A stretch of 64,000 nt of DNA from positions 3,224,001 through 3,288,000 of the forward strand of contig NZ_CP017297.1 in assembly GCF_001969445.1 (NCBI RefSeq), read 5' to 3'. Positions within the stretch are counted from its first letter, which is position 1, and the number at the start of each line of letters is the position of its first letter. This DNA is from Brachybacterium sp. P6-10-X1. GTDB lineage: Bacteria; Actinomycetota; Actinomycetes; Actinomycetales; Dermabacteraceae. The notes under the pieces are model-generated. The model was not told the origin of the DNA. It did not search any database and saw only the letters and a program-made list of their open reading frames with translations. A program made the translations under genes and the position numbers. Positions 1 through 9,162 of the stretch are shown one piece after another.

Positions 1-438
1 GTCGGCCGCCCCGAGGCGAGCGACGCCGAGGTCGAGCAGGCCGCCCGTCGCGCCGGCATCGACGACGTCATCGCCCGGCTCGAGGCCGGCTTCGACACCG
101 TCCTGCGACGACGCGGGGACGTGCTGTCCGACGGGCAGCGACGCCGGGTCGCGATCGCCCGGGCGCTGCTGCGCGATGCCCCGATCGTCGTGCTCGAGGC
201 CGCCGATGCGGACCTCTCCGTCGCTGAGCGTCACCCCGTGATGGCGGCCCTGGCGACCCTCGGGGAGGGTCGGACCGCGATCGTCAGCAGCCGTGACCCC
301 GAGACCGTCTCCACCCTGGACCGCGTGCTCTGGTTCGAGGCCGGGCAGATCCGCGAGGACGGCGCCCCGTCGACCCTGGCCGCGGATCCGGACTCCCGCC
401 TCGCGCGCTGGCTGCGGAGTCAGGGGGAAGGCGTCTGA
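1..438 (+). CDS. ABC half-transporter with degenerate ATPase (3' part only)
   Basis: The reading frame is open from base 1, so the start lies outside the window; 145 residues of a nucleotide-binding domain remain. It aligns along its length with the C-terminus of the ABC protein at 4436-6454, for example IREDG, LAADPDS and ARWL. The key ATPase residues are altered: the signature reads LSDGQ, the Walker B strand ends VVLEAADADL where a working protein has LDEPTxGLD, and the H-loop His is replaced (IVSSRD against SITHD). Known heterodimeric ABC exporters pair one degenerate with one intact site, so this is probably the non-hydrolysing partner of the 4436 gene (inference). A 344-bp gap separates it from the glycosyltransferase operon. 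Confidence 0.8.
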   Translation, partial: VGRPEASDAEVEQAARRAGIDDVIARLEAGFDTVLRRRGDVLSDGQRRRVAIARALLRDAPIVVLEAADADLSVAERHPVMAALATLGEGRTAIVSSRDPETVSTLDRVLWFEAGQIREDGAPSTLAADPDSRLARWLRSQGEGV

Positions 439-782
439 CGCGAGCGGCGGACGACGGCCCCTGACGCGAGAGGCCGACGGCACCTGACCCGAGACGTCGC
501 GGGACCCTCGTCCGCACTCCACCGTGCGGCCACCTCCCCGTCACCCGGGAGGGTGAGGCTGGGGCCACTGTCCGAGCCCCGCGGGGTCCGTCGGCCGGAC
601 CGGTGAGCTCCCGGGGCAGCGCGAGAAAGCGGGTCCGCGATGTCGACCTCCCTCCGCGGCGCGGGTGTCGCCCGGCGCCGGACCGACGCGTCTGAGAAAG
701 TCCTCATCGACGGCTCATCGTCCCCTCATGGCCTCTTGTCATTCTCCTGGTGTTCATCGAGCACACAGGAGGTGGATGAGCC
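439..782. other. intergenic region before the glycan operon
   Basis: No credible gene is seen in these 344 bases. The last 60 bases are richer in A/T and carry three copies of a CTCAT core around 700-728. I could not identify a convincing -35/-10 pair. The stretch ends in the ribosome-binding site of the next gene. Confidence 0.5.
767..773 (+). promoter_or_regulatory. ribosome-binding site
   Basis: AGGAGGT lies 9 nt before the ATG at 783. It is the strongest Shine-Dalgarno match of the glycan operon; the following genes are translationally coupled instead. Confidence 0.75.
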
Positions 783-1985
783 ATGGCGGCCACCACGATC
801 GCGCTGTACTCCCACGACTCCGTGGGACTCGGCCACGCCCGCCGCAATCGGGCGCTCGCCTACACGCTGGCCGAGCACCTCCCGGCGCTGACCGGTACCC
901 CCGTGCGCGGACTGCTGATCGCCGGGCACCCGGACGCCGGCCGCGATCCGCTCCCCGAGGGCTGGGACTGGCTGGTGCTGCCGGGCCTGACCCGTCGCGG
1001 TGACGGCTACGCTCCGCGCCGCCTCGGCACCGACGCCGCCGCCCTGCGTGACCTGCGCAGCGCCACCATCGACGCCGCGCTCGCCGCACTTCGCCCCGAC
1101 CTGCTGATCATCGACCGCCACCCCTTCGGCATCGACGGGGAACTGCTGCCCGTGCTGCGCCACCAGCACGCCCGCGGCGGCCGTGCCGTGCTCGGCCTGC
1201 GCGAGGTCCTGGATGCCCCGCGCGTGGCCGTCGCGGAGTGGGACCGGCTCGGCGGCGCCGAGCACGTGGCCCGCCACCTCGATGCGGTGTGGGTCTATGG
1301 CGACGAACTCGTCTACGACCCCCGTCGCACCGGGGAACTGCCGCGGCCGCTCGCCGAGCTCGCCACCGCCACCGGGTACCTCGCTCACGGCCGACCCGCC
1401 GCGCGTCCCTCCGCCCCCGGCCGGGCCCCCGTCGCTCCGGTGCCGCCGTACGTGCTGACGGTGCTCGGCGGCGGCTCCGACGGCGGGGAGCTCGCCCGAT
1501 TGGCCGTGGCCGCAGAACTGCCCGCCGGCCACCGTCACCTGCTGATCACCGGCCCCCAGATGGCCCCCGAGGAGATCGCCGGGCTGCAGGAGATCGCCGA
1601 TGAGCGCACCACGGTGGCCCGCAGCGCCCCCGACGTGCCGGAGCTGATCGCCGGAGCCTCCGCCGTGGTGTGCATGGGCGGCTACAACACGGTCGCCGAG
1701 CTGCTGGTCACCGACACCCCCGCGCTCGTGGTGCCCCGCAGCCGCCGCCGTCAGGAGCAGCCGCGCCGCGCCCTGGCCCTGGCCGCCGTCGGCGCCCTCG
1801 AGACCCGGCAGATCACCGACATCGCCGCCGACGACATCACCGCCTGGTGGCGCCGCGCCGTCACCGGCCGCACCGTCCGCGACGGCCTCGACCTCGACGG
1901 CCTGGTCGTCGTCCCCCCTCTGGCCGCAGCCCTGCTCCGGGCCGCCGCCCCGACCCCCGCTGAGGTGAGCATCCATGCTGTCTGA
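783..1985 (+). CDS. glycosyltransferase, COG4671/GT28-like
   Basis: A 400-residue cytosolic protein with the two-domain GT-B look. The N-terminus (IALYSHDSVGLGHARRN) has the His/Gly-rich first loop of MurG/GT28-like enzymes. A C-terminal nucleotide-sugar site is suggested by CMGGYNTVAELL near residue 296, followed by PRSRRRQEQ. The closest family I recognise is the COG4671 'predicted glycosyl transferase' group. It would move a sugar from an NDP-sugar to an unknown acceptor. It is the first gene of a run of six; its stop overlaps the next gene by 11 bp. The ATG at 783 is chosen because of the AGGAGGT before it. Donor and acceptor cannot be read from sequence. Confidence 0.8.
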   Translation: MAATTIALYSHDSVGLGHARRNRALAYTLAEHLPALTGTPVRGLLIAGHPDAGRDPLPEGWDWLVLPGLTRRGDGYAPRRLGTDAAALRDLRSATIDAALAALRPDLLIIDRHPFGIDGELLPVLRHQHARGGRAVLGLREVLDAPRVAVAEWDRLGGAEHVARHLDAVWVYGDELVYDPRRTGELPRPLAELATATGYLAHGRPAARPSAPGRAPVAPVPPYVLTVLGGGSDGGELARLAVAAELPAGHRHLLITGPQMAPEEIAGLQEIADERTTVARSAPDVPELIAGASAVVCMGGYNTVAELLVTDTPALVVPRSRRRQEQPRRALALAAVGALETRQITDIAADDITAWWRRAVTGRTVRDGLDLDGLVVVPPLAAALLRAAAPTPAEVSIHAV

Positions 1986-3258
1986 GCAGCCCCGCCGCAT
2001 CGGCTACGTGCTGAAGATGTACCCGCGCTTCTCCGAGACCTTCATCGTCTCCGAGATCCTGGCCCGCGAAGCCGCCGGGGAGGAGATCGTCATCTTCTCG
2101 CTGCGCCCCCCGACCGACGCCCGCTTCCACCCCGAGCTGGCACGGGTCCAGGCCCCCGTGATCCCGATCGGGCGCTCCTCCAGCCCCCGTCGGCTCTGGG
2201 AGACCTGGCGCGAGGCCATGGCAGACCCGCAGATCGCCGACGGCCTCGCGTCGAGCCTGGAGGAGATGGTCGCGGTGGAGGCCGACGAGGCCGAACAGTC
2301 GATCACGGTGGCCCGTCTCGCCCGCGAGCACGGCGTCACCCATCTGCACGCGCACTTCGCCTCGATGGCCACCACCGTGGCCCGCCTCGCCGGGCGTCTG
2401 GCCGGCGTGCCCTATTCCTTCACGGCGCACGCCAAGGACATCTTCCACCGCGACGTCCGGGACGAGGACCTCGCCCGCAAGCTGCGCGACGCCCACCACG
2501 CGATCACCATCAGCCGCTACAACCTCGATCATCTGCGCGAGCGCTTCGGCGACGCGGCGGTGGAGCGCCTGCACCTGGTGCGCAACGGACTCGAGCTGGG
2601 ACGGTTCCCGTATCTGCCGCGGCCCGAGATCCGGACCGTGCCGCGCATCCTCGCCGTCGGCCGTCTGGTCGAGAAGAAGGGCTTCGTGCACCTGATCGAC
2701 GCCGTCGCCGCGCTGCGCGAGGCGGGGATCGCGGTGAGCGCCGAGATCGTCGGCGACGGCCCGTTGCAGGAGACGCTCACAGAGCGGATCGAGACCCACG
2801 GCCTCGAGGAGTCCGTGCAGCTGCTGGGCCCCCGCACCCAGGAGGAGGTGCGCACCCTGCTGCAGGAGGCGGACCTGTTCGCCGCCCCCTTCGTGATCGC
2901 CGAGGACGGCAACGCGGACGGGCTGCCCACCGTGCTGCTCGAGGCGATGGCCAGCGGCATCCCCTGCGTCGCCGCCGACGTCACCGCGGTCGCCGAGGTG
3001 GTGCGCAGCGGGGAGACCGGCTGGCTGATCCGCAGCGACGACACCGCCGCGCTCGCCACCGCGCTGCGCGACGCGATCGCGGCGGGCCCCGCGCGGCGCC
3101 GCCTGACCGACGCCGCCCGCGCGCTCATCGAGGCCGAATACGCCTCGGACGGGCAGGCCACCCGGCTGCGCGACCTCGTCGAGGTCGCGGACCGGCCCGT
3201 CGCCCGCGACCGTGCCATCGCGCCCGTGCTCGCCGCCGCCCCCACTCCGAGGAGCTGA
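1975..3258 (+). CDS. GT4 family glycosyltransferase (WcaL/exopolysaccharide type)
   Basis: A 427-residue retaining GT-B glycosyltransferase. The N-terminus (YVLKMYPRFSETFIVSEIL) is typical of the colanic-acid/exopolysaccharide branch of GT4. HLHAHFAS and FTAHAKDIF follow, then the second Rossmann domain opens with AVGRLVEKKGF near residue 228. The donor-binding E-x7-E region reads GLPTVLLEAMASGIP near 315. Translation overlaps the preceding gene, implying coupled expression. Together with the next GT4 it would extend an oligosaccharide made at the inner membrane face (inference from context). The C-terminal ~20 residues are a low-complexity Ala/Pro tail. Confidence 0.88.
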   Translation: MLSEQPRRIGYVLKMYPRFSETFIVSEILAREAAGEEIVIFSLRPPTDARFHPELARVQAPVIPIGRSSSPRRLWETWREAMADPQIADGLASSLEEMVAVEADEAEQSITVARLAREHGVTHLHAHFASMATTVARLAGRLAGVPYSFTAHAKDIFHRDVRDEDLARKLRDAHHAITISRYNLDHLRERFGDAAVERLHLVRNGLELGRFPYLPRPEIRTVPRILAVGRLVEKKGFVHLIDAVAALREAGIAVSAEIVGDGPLQETLTERIETHGLEESVQLLGPRTQEEVRTLLQEADLFAAPFVIAEDGNADGLPTVLLEAMASGIPCVAADVTAVAEVVRSGETGWLIRSDDTAALATALRDAIAAGPARRRLTDAARALIEAEYASDGQATRLRDLVEVADRPVARDRAIAPVLAAAPTPRS

Positions 3259-3260
3259 CC

Positions 3261-4439
3261 ATGCGCATCGCGTACATCCTGCTCGATCCCGGCATCGGGG
3301 TCTTCGGCACCAAGGGCGCCTCCGTCCACGTCCAGGAGGTCGTCCGGGCGCTGCGGGCCGACGGCCACCAGGTGACCGTGTTCTGCACCCGCACCGACGA
3401 CCACGTGCCCGCCGATCTCGCCGACCTCGAGGTGCGTCGCCACCGCCTGCCCCGGGGGAGCGGCGCCGAGCGCGAGCGCGCAGTGGCCGAGGCCGCCGCG
3501 GAGATCGCCGCCGAGATCGCGGCCGACGGCTTCGACCTCGCCTACGAGCGCTACTCGCTGTTCTCCGACGCCCTGGCCCGCCTCACCCGCCTCCCCGGAC
3601 CCGCCTCCGCCGCCCCGATCCCCACGATCCTCGAGGTCAACGCCCCGCTGATCGAGGAGCAGCGCCGACACCGCCACCTGCACGACGAGCCCGCCGCGCA
3701 GACGGCCACCCGCGCCCAGCTGCGGACCGCCCACGTGGTCTCCTGCGTCTCCGAGCCCGTGGCCGCATGGGCCCGCGGCCAGGGCGCGAACCCCGAGCGC
3801 GTCGTCGTCACCCCCAACGGGGTCAACACCGCCCGGATCACCCCGCGTCGGCGGGCCCCGTCGGCCGCGGCCGAGGTTCCGGAGGCCGCCGCGCTCCCCG
3901 TGACCGTCGGCTTCGTCGGCACCCTGAAGCCCTGGCACGGCACCGACCTGCTGCTGCAGGCCTTCGCCCGCACCCGGGCCGACCTGCGCCTGGACATCTG
4001 CGGGACCGGCCCCCAGCAGCCCGAGCTCGAACAGCTCGCCGCACACCTCGGGATCACCGACCGCGTCACCTTCCGCGGCGCCGTCGCCCCCGAGCACGTC
4101 CCCGAGGTGCTGGCCGGTCTCGACCTCGCCACCGCCCCGTACCCGGCCGGCGAGCACTACTTCTCCCCGCTGAAGGTCTACGAGTACCTCGCCGCGGGAC
4201 TGCCCGTGATCGCCTCCGCGATCGGCACCATCCCCGAGGTGCTGCGCCAGGGGGAGCTCGGTGTGCTCGTCGCGCCGGGGGATGTGGACGCTCTCGCGGC
4301 GGCGCTCGACGAGCTCGCCGCCGACCCCGCCCGCCGCTCCCGTCTGGGGCGCGCCGCGCGGGAGGCCGCGGTCGCCGAACACGACTGGCGCAGCCGCTGC
4401 CGAGCCCTGCTGGATCTCGCCCGGATGCCGGTCTCATGA
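3261..4439 (+). CDS. GT4 family glycosyltransferase
   Basis: A 392-residue GT-B enzyme. It starts MRIAYILLDPGIGVFGTKGA with the glycine-rich N-domain loop, contains VNAPLIEEQRRHR and a SEPV turn, and has the second-domain opening VGFVGTLKPWHGTDLLL near residue 215. The donor-site segment YFSPLKVYEYLAAGLPVIAS near 299 carries the family's conserved Glu. The start lies 2 nt after the stop of the preceding GT4, and the stop shares ATGA with the ABC exporter gene. The order GT4-GT4-exporter suggests that the product of these enzymes is the exported substrate. The precise sugar is unknown. Confidence 0.88.
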   Translation: MRIAYILLDPGIGVFGTKGASVHVQEVVRALRADGHQVTVFCTRTDDHVPADLADLEVRRHRLPRGSGAERERAVAEAAAEIAAEIAADGFDLAYERYSLFSDALARLTRLPGPASAAPIPTILEVNAPLIEEQRRHRHLHDEPAAQTATRAQLRTAHVVSCVSEPVAAWARGQGANPERVVVTPNGVNTARITPRRRAPSAAAEVPEAAALPVTVGFVGTLKPWHGTDLLLQAFARTRADLRLDICGTGPQQPELEQLAAHLGITDRVTFRGAVAPEHVPEVLAGLDLATAPYPAGEHYFSPLKVYEYLAAGLPVIASAIGTIPEVLRQGELGVLVAPGDVDALAAALDELAADPARRSRLGRAAREAAVAEHDWRSRCRALLDLARMPVS

Positions 4440-6454
4440 GCGCCGCCGCCCGCCCCACGAAGGACCGCATCGATCCGTCGGCCCTGCGCCGCACCCTGCG
4501 GATCGTCCGGCCCCACCTGCCGCGTCACCTGCTGCTGTGCCTGCTGGGCCTGGTCGCGCTGCTCGCGGACGTGGTCTTCCGCGTGCTCGAGCCCTGGCCG
4601 CTGAAGTTCGCGATCGACGCCGTGTCCGCGTCGCTGGGCGCCTCCCTGCCCGACGTCACCCCCTTCGGCCTCGACCTCACCGAGACGGTGATCGCCGCGG
4701 CCCTGGCCCTCGTGGTGATCATCGCGGGCCGCGCGGGCACGAACTACCTCTCCACCGTCGCCTTCGCGAAGGTCGGGGCCCGGATCGCCACCGAGCTGCG
4801 CACCCGCGTCTTCGACCACGTCCAGGCCCTGTCCCTGCGCTACCACCAGAGGGCCTCCATCGGGGACACCTCCCAGCGCCTGGTGGGGGACATGGGCCGC
4901 CTGCAGGACGTCGCCGTCACCGCGGGCCTCCCGCTGGTGGGCAACGTGATCACCCTCGTGGTGCTGATGGCGGTGATGATGATCCTGGAACCGACGCTGG
5001 CCGCGATCGTGGTGGTGGCCGCGATCGGATACCTGCTGCTCTCGCGCAGCTCCTCCCCGGACATCGTCACCGCTTCCCGCAGCACCCGCAAGGGTGAGGG
5101 GTCCCTGGTGGGAGCGGCCGCCGAAGCGCTCGCCGCGATCCGCGTGGTGCAGTCCTACGGGCTGGAGAAGACCGTCGCCCACGAGTTCGCCGACGGCAAC
5201 GAGAAGGCGATGAAGGCCGGGGTGACGGCCAAGCGCCTGGCGGCCGGACTGGAGCGCTCCACCGACGTGCTGGTGGGCATCGCCCAGGCCGCCGTGCTGG
5301 TCGCGGGTTCGCTGCAGGTGCTGCGCGGCTCCATGACCCCCGGCGACCTGGTGCTGTTCATGATGTACCTGAAGATCGCGATGAAGCCGCTGCGCGACAT
5401 GGCCAAGTACACCGGCCGCATCGCCCGTGCCACCGCCTCCGGCGAACGGATCGCGGACCTGCTCGACGAGCGCGTCGAGATCGAGGACCCGAGCGATCCC
5501 GTGCCGCTGCGCGGAGCCCCGGGCACCGTCTCCTTCTGCGGGATCCGCTCCCGCGACGGGCACGGTCGGCCCCTGTTCGAGGGCCTGGACCTGACGATCC
5601 CCGCCGGTCAGCACCTGGGCATCCTCGGCCCCTCCGGCGGCGGGAAGTCCACGCTGGTCTCCTACCTGATCCGTCTCGCCGAGCCCGAGGACGGCACGAT
5701 CCTCGTCGGCGGGCACGACACCCGCACCGTCACCCTCGAGGACCTGCGCCGGCACGTCTCCGTCCTGCCCCAGGAGTCCGTGCTGTTCTCCGTCTCCGTG
5801 CGGGAGAACATCCGCTACGGCCGCCAGGACGCCACCGATGCCGAGATCGAGGAGGCCGCCCGTCGAGCCGGGGCGCACGCCTTCATCACCGGCCTCCCGC
5901 AGGGCTACGACACCGAGCTCGGCCACCGCGGAGACACCCTCTCCGGCGGCCAGCGTCAGCGCATCGCGATCGCCCGCGCCCTCATCCGACGCTCGCCCGT
6001 GGTGGTGCTCGACGAGCCCACCACCGGCCTCGACCCCGCCTCGAGGGCCCAGGTGGGCGAGTCCCTGCGGGAGCTCGCCCGCTCGCGGACCACCATCTCC
6101 ATCACCCACGACGTCGGTGCCGTCGAGGGCCTGGACCGCGTGCTCTGGCTGGAGGACGGCGCCATCCGCGAGGACGGCAGCCCCGCCGAGCTCGCCGCCG
6201 ACCCCGACTCGCACTACGCCCGCTGGCTCCTCCAGCAGCGCGCCGCCGAGGAGGGCGCCGAGGACGAGCTCGACGTCGACGGGGACCCGGAGGCCCGGGG
6301 CCCGGAGGCCCGGGACTCGGAGGGGCGGGCCCCGGAGGCGCGGGGCCCGGAGAGGCGGGACCCGGAGAGGCGGGACCCGGAGGCGCGAGACCCGGAGACC
6401 GAGGACGTCTGGCAGCTGGGCACCCCGATCCTGCCGAGGGAGGTGCGGGCATGA
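4436..6454 (+). CDS. ABC exporter half-transporter (TMD-NBD)
   Basis: A 672-residue protein: about six membrane helices within residues 25-310, then a complete nucleotide-binding domain with Walker A GPSGGGKST near 398, a Q-loop PQESVLF, signature LSGGQ near 501, Walker B VVVLDEPTTGLD near 522 and H-loop SITHD near 557. This is the type I exporter fold used for lipids, glycolipids and drugs. The ATG is inside the ATGA overlap with the upstream GT4. The C-terminal tail carries eight 5-residue repeats (Pro-Glu-Ala/Arg-Arg-Asp/Gly) before a short conserved-looking end. Likely partner: the degenerate half-transporter ending at 438. Substrate is presumably the glycan or glycolipid made by the neighbours (inference). 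Confidence 0.9.
   Translation: MSAAARPTKDRIDPSALRRTLRIVRPHLPRHLLLCLLGLVALLADVVFRVLEPWPLKFAIDAVSASLGASLPDVTPFGLDLTETVIAAALALVVIIAGRAGTNYLSTVAFAKVGARIATELRTRVFDHVQALSLRYHQRASIGDTSQRLVGDMGRLQDVAVTAGLPLVGNVITLVVLMAVMMILEPTLAAIVVVAAIGYLLLSRSSSPDIVTASRSTRKGEGSLVGAAAEALAAIRVVQSYGLEKTVAHEFADGNEKAMKAGVTAKRLAAGLERSTDVLVGIAQAAVLVAGSLQVLRGSMTPGDLVLFMMYLKIAMKPLRDMAKYTGRIARATASGERIADLLDERVEIEDPSDPVPLRGAPGTVSFCGIRSRDGHGRPLFEGLDLTIPAGQHLGILGPSGGGKSTLVSYLIRLAEPEDGTILVGGHDTRTVTLEDLRRHVSVLPQESVLFSVSVRENIRYGRQDATDAEIEEAARRAGAHAFITGLPQGYDTELGHRGDTLSGGQRQRIAIARALIRRSPVVVLDEPTTGLDPASRAQVGESLRELARSRTTISITHDVGAVEGLDRVLWLEDGAIREDGSPAELAADPDSHYARWLLQQRAAEEGAEDELDVDGDPEARGPEARDSEGRAPEARGPERRDPERRDPEARDPETEDVWQLGTPILPREVRA
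6287..6406 (+). repeat. 15-bp in-frame tandem repeat
   Basis: Eight imperfect 15-bp units encode PEARG, PEARD, SEGRA, PEARG, PERRD, PERRD, PEARD and PETED near the end of the ABC exporter. Unit length is a multiple of three, so copy-number change would keep the frame. Confidence 0.85.
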
Positions 6455-9162
6455 CCACCACGAACCGTCCGCCCGTCCTGGACCCGACCGCGCTGCTGGC
6501 CGCCTACACCGACCTGCCCGGCGCCGGGACGCTGCTGGACGCCGCCTCCCTGGCCGCCGTGCACGGCCACCCGCTCACCCTGACCCGCGCCCGCCTCAAG
6601 CCCGGCGCCAGCGCCCTGGTCTCGCACCACCGGACCGAGGCCGCGTCGGCCGGCCAGGCGTCAGCTCCCGGCCACGCGCTGTCCGACGTCGGCTGGACGC
6701 TGTTGATCGCCTCGCGCGACAAGCGGGACGGCGCGCTGCGCCGCGCCGCCCGCTCCGGGGTCCCGCTCACCCAGCACCCGAGCCCCGCCGGCGGTCCCTA
6801 CCTGCTCAGCGGCGGCCTCGAGGCCGATCCGCGGATCGGCCGCACGGGGCACCGGGTGCTCAGCTCCCTCGGCCCCGCGGGCCCCCGCGATACCGCCGGT
6901 CGCCACGACACTGCCGGCTGCCACGACACTGCGGGCCCCCACGACGCTGCCGGCTGTCACGACACTGCCGGCCGCCGCGACGCTGCCGGGCGCCACGTCT
7001 CCGCGGGGAACGCCGAGTCCGCCGGATCCGCTGACGGGGACGCACCGCGCGTGCTGAGCTTCAACCCCGCCCGCCACGCCGTCCTGCACCTGCCGGGATC
7101 CGGCCAGGTGCTGCGCCTGGCCGCGCGGGACCTGGACGGCATCATGGAGGTCACCCGGTCCTGGCTCGCCCTCGGGGTGCCCACTCTCGAGCAGCGTCCC
7201 TGGCGCGGGAAGTCCTCGGTGCTGATCGGTGAGCACTGGGGGGACGGCGACCTCGCCCACCACGCCCGCCACGACCAGGCCGTGCCCGCCGCGGCCGCGA
7301 CCGGTGCGGCCCTCGCCCGCCTCCACGGCGCCGCGCTCGCCGCCGACGACCTGCCCGAGGCACGCCTCGGCGCCCCCGTGCCCGCGGCCCTGGAGGCGAT
7401 CACGCAGCTGCTGCCCGGCAGCGCCGGCGCGACCGGCCGCCTCACCCGGCAGCTGCGGGGTCGGCTTCCCACTCGTCCTCGGCACGGCCTGATCCACGGC
7501 GATCTCACACCGGACCAGGTGCTGGTGAGCCTCGATCCGTCGGCCGGCCCGTCGATCGCGCCGTCGGCCGACCCGTCGATCGTGCCGTCGGCCGACCCGT
7601 CGCCCGCGCAGATCCGGATCATCGATCTCGACCGCTCCGGCCGGGGCCCGCTGGGCGCGGACCTCGGATCGTGGCTCGCCTCCTGCCTGGTGACCCACAC
7701 CGAGGAGCTGGCCCGAGCCTTCCTGGACGGGTACGCCCGGGAGGGGCACGTGCCCGTCCCGGAGGAGCTGGCGGTCTGGACCGCACGGGCCCTCGTGGCC
7801 GCCGCGGCCGACCCGATCCGTCGGTTCCACCCCGACTGGCCCGTCGCCGTCGCACGCCGACTGGAGCTGGCCGAGGAGATCCTCGCCGCCCCCGAGATGC
7901 TCCCGCTGCCGAGGGCGGCCGCCGCCGGCCCCGCACCGCTCGTTCCCGCGCAGGTCGTGGCGGGCGGCGCCGTCTGGGAGGTGGCGCGGGCCTGGCCCGA
8001 CGACGGACGCGGCCTGCCGCTCGAACTGCGCCGCGACGGCGGCTCGAGCGAGAGCGGGTCGACCGGGCGGGGATCGACCGCGGGTGGGCCTGCCACGGGT
8101 GATCCGGCGGAGGGCGACTCGGCCGGTGCGGAGCAGCTCCACGGAGCCCGGCTGGACCCCGTCACCGGCACCGCCACCGTCTTCGCGGCCGGAACGGACC
8201 CGCGCCTGCCCGGCCTGGCCCGCTGCCTCGCCGCGCACCCGGAGGGTCATATCGTCTCCCACCGGCCCGGCAAACGCGCCGTGCTCCGGATCGGGAACCC
8301 GGGGGATCCCGAGGGCGAGCGGTACGTGAAGATCGTCCGCCCCGGGCGCGCCGGCCGCCTCCACGACGCACTGACCCGCGCGAGCTCCTTCGACGGCCCG
8401 TTCCGCCTCCAGCGCGAGGTCGCCGCCGACGAGGAGTCCAGCACCACCGCGGCCCTGGCCGGGACCACCCTGCACGAGACGCTCCCGAGCGTGGACGGCA
8501 CCTGGCGACGCGCCTGGCGCGACACGCTCCTAGCCTGGGCCGAAGCGCTCGCCGTCGCCCCGGCCCCCGTCGGCGGAGCCGCGATCCACGGCCCCGCCGA
8601 GGAGATCGCCGTGCTGGAGACCTGGCACGAGCGGGCCGCCGACGTCGACCCGGCCGGGGCCGCCGTGCGCGAGCGGGCGCTCGGCTCGGCCCGGCGCGAG
8701 CTGTCCCGGCTCGAGATCCCGCCCCGGCCCGTGCTGATCCACCGCGACCTCCACGACAAGCAGATCCTCCACGCGCCGGGCCTGGCCCCCGGGCTGCTCG
8801 ACGTGGACACCGCCGCGATCGGTGACCCCGCCCTGGACCTCGCCAACCTGCGCGCCCATGCGAGCTGGCGCGAGAGACAGCGGATCTGGGGCCCCGAGCA
8901 CGCCCGGATCGCGCGCGAGGAGATCGACGCCGCCGCCCTGCGCGGCCGGATCCCCGCCGCGACCCTCGCCGCCTACGAGGCCGGCACCCTCGCCCGCCTG
9001 GCCTGCGTCTACGCCTTCCGACCCCGCTGGCGCGACCTCGCACGATCCCTCGCCGCCGACCTGGTGCCCGTCCCCGGGGACGGCGCGAGCATCCCCGAGG
9101 AGCGAGAGCGCATCCCCGACGACCCTTCGACCACCCCCGATGAGAGGACCGTGACGTCATGA
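6451..9162 (+). CDS. protein with two phosphotransferase (APH/choline-kinase fold) domains
   Basis: A 903-residue fusion of two kinase-like domains. The first has the Brenner motif HGDLTPDQ near residue 349 and metal site IIDLD near 391; the second has HRDLHDKQ near 763 and LLDVDTAAIGDPALDLANL near 783. Both carry Gln where most APH enzymes have Asn, and the DFD metal motif is changed to DLD or DVD. Two low-complexity insertions lie in the first half: six-residue repeats at about 147-186 and eight-residue repeats at about 363-387. A Gly/Ser-rich linker near 530-560 joins the halves. The gene shares ATGA overlaps on both sides. Relatives phosphorylate small molecules or sugars; here a sugar or lipid intermediate of the operon is a plausible target, but this is not shown. 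Confidence 0.8.
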   Translation: MTTTNRPPVLDPTALLAAYTDLPGAGTLLDAASLAAVHGHPLTLTRARLKPGASALVSHHRTEAASAGQASAPGHALSDVGWTLLIASRDKRDGALRRAARSGVPLTQHPSPAGGPYLLSGGLEADPRIGRTGHRVLSSLGPAGPRDTAGRHDTAGCHDTAGPHDAAGCHDTAGRRDAAGRHVSAGNAESAGSADGDAPRVLSFNPARHAVLHLPGSGQVLRLAARDLDGIMEVTRSWLALGVPTLEQRPWRGKSSVLIGEHWGDGDLAHHARHDQAVPAAAATGAALARLHGAALAADDLPEARLGAPVPAALEAITQLLPGSAGATGRLTRQLRGRLPTRPRHGLIHGDLTPDQVLVSLDPSAGPSIAPSADPSIVPSADPSPAQIRIIDLDRSGRGPLGADLGSWLASCLVTHTEELARAFLDGYAREGHVPVPEELAVWTARALVAAAADPIRRFHPDWPVAVARRLELAEEILAAPEMLPLPRAAAAGPAPLVPAQVVAGGAVWEVARAWPDDGRGLPLELRRDGGSSESGSTGRGSTAGGPATGDPAEGDSAGAEQLHGARLDPVTGTATVFAAGTDPRLPGLARCLAAHPEGHIVSHRPGKRAVLRIGNPGDPEGERYVKIVRPGRAGRLHDALTRASSFDGPFRLQREVAADEESSTTAALAGTTLHETLPSVDGTWRRAWRDTLLAWAEALAVAPAPVGGAAIHGPAEEIAVLETWHERAADVDPAGAAVRERALGSARRELSRLEIPPRPVLIHRDLHDKQILHAPGLAPGLLDVDTAAIGDPALDLANLRAHASWRERQRIWGPEHARIAREEIDAAALRGRIPAATLAAYEAGTLARLACVYAFRPRWRDLARSLAADLVPVPGDGASIPEERERIPDDPSTTPDERTVTS
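6889..7008 (+). repeat. 18-bp in-frame tandem repeat
   Basis: About 6.7 imperfect 18-bp units encode variants of DTAG(R/C/P)H inside the first domain of the dual kinase-like protein. His and Cys residues recur every six positions. Confidence 0.85.
7538..7609 (+). repeat. 24-bp in-frame tandem repeat
   Basis: Three near-identical 24-bp units encode (PSADPSIV)-type repeats between the Brenner motif and the metal-binding Asp of the first kinase-like domain. Confidence 0.85.

Noticed and set aside
726..4382. Long minus-strand open frames opposite the glycosyltransferase genes
   Set aside because: Low-complexity His/Gly/Asp/Arg composition, no domain motifs and complete overlap with well-supported + strand genes; a product of GC-biased codons.
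4178..6214. 678-codon minus-strand frame across the ABC exporter
   Set aside because: Antisense shadow rich in Gly/Asp/His; the + strand has complete ABC motifs.
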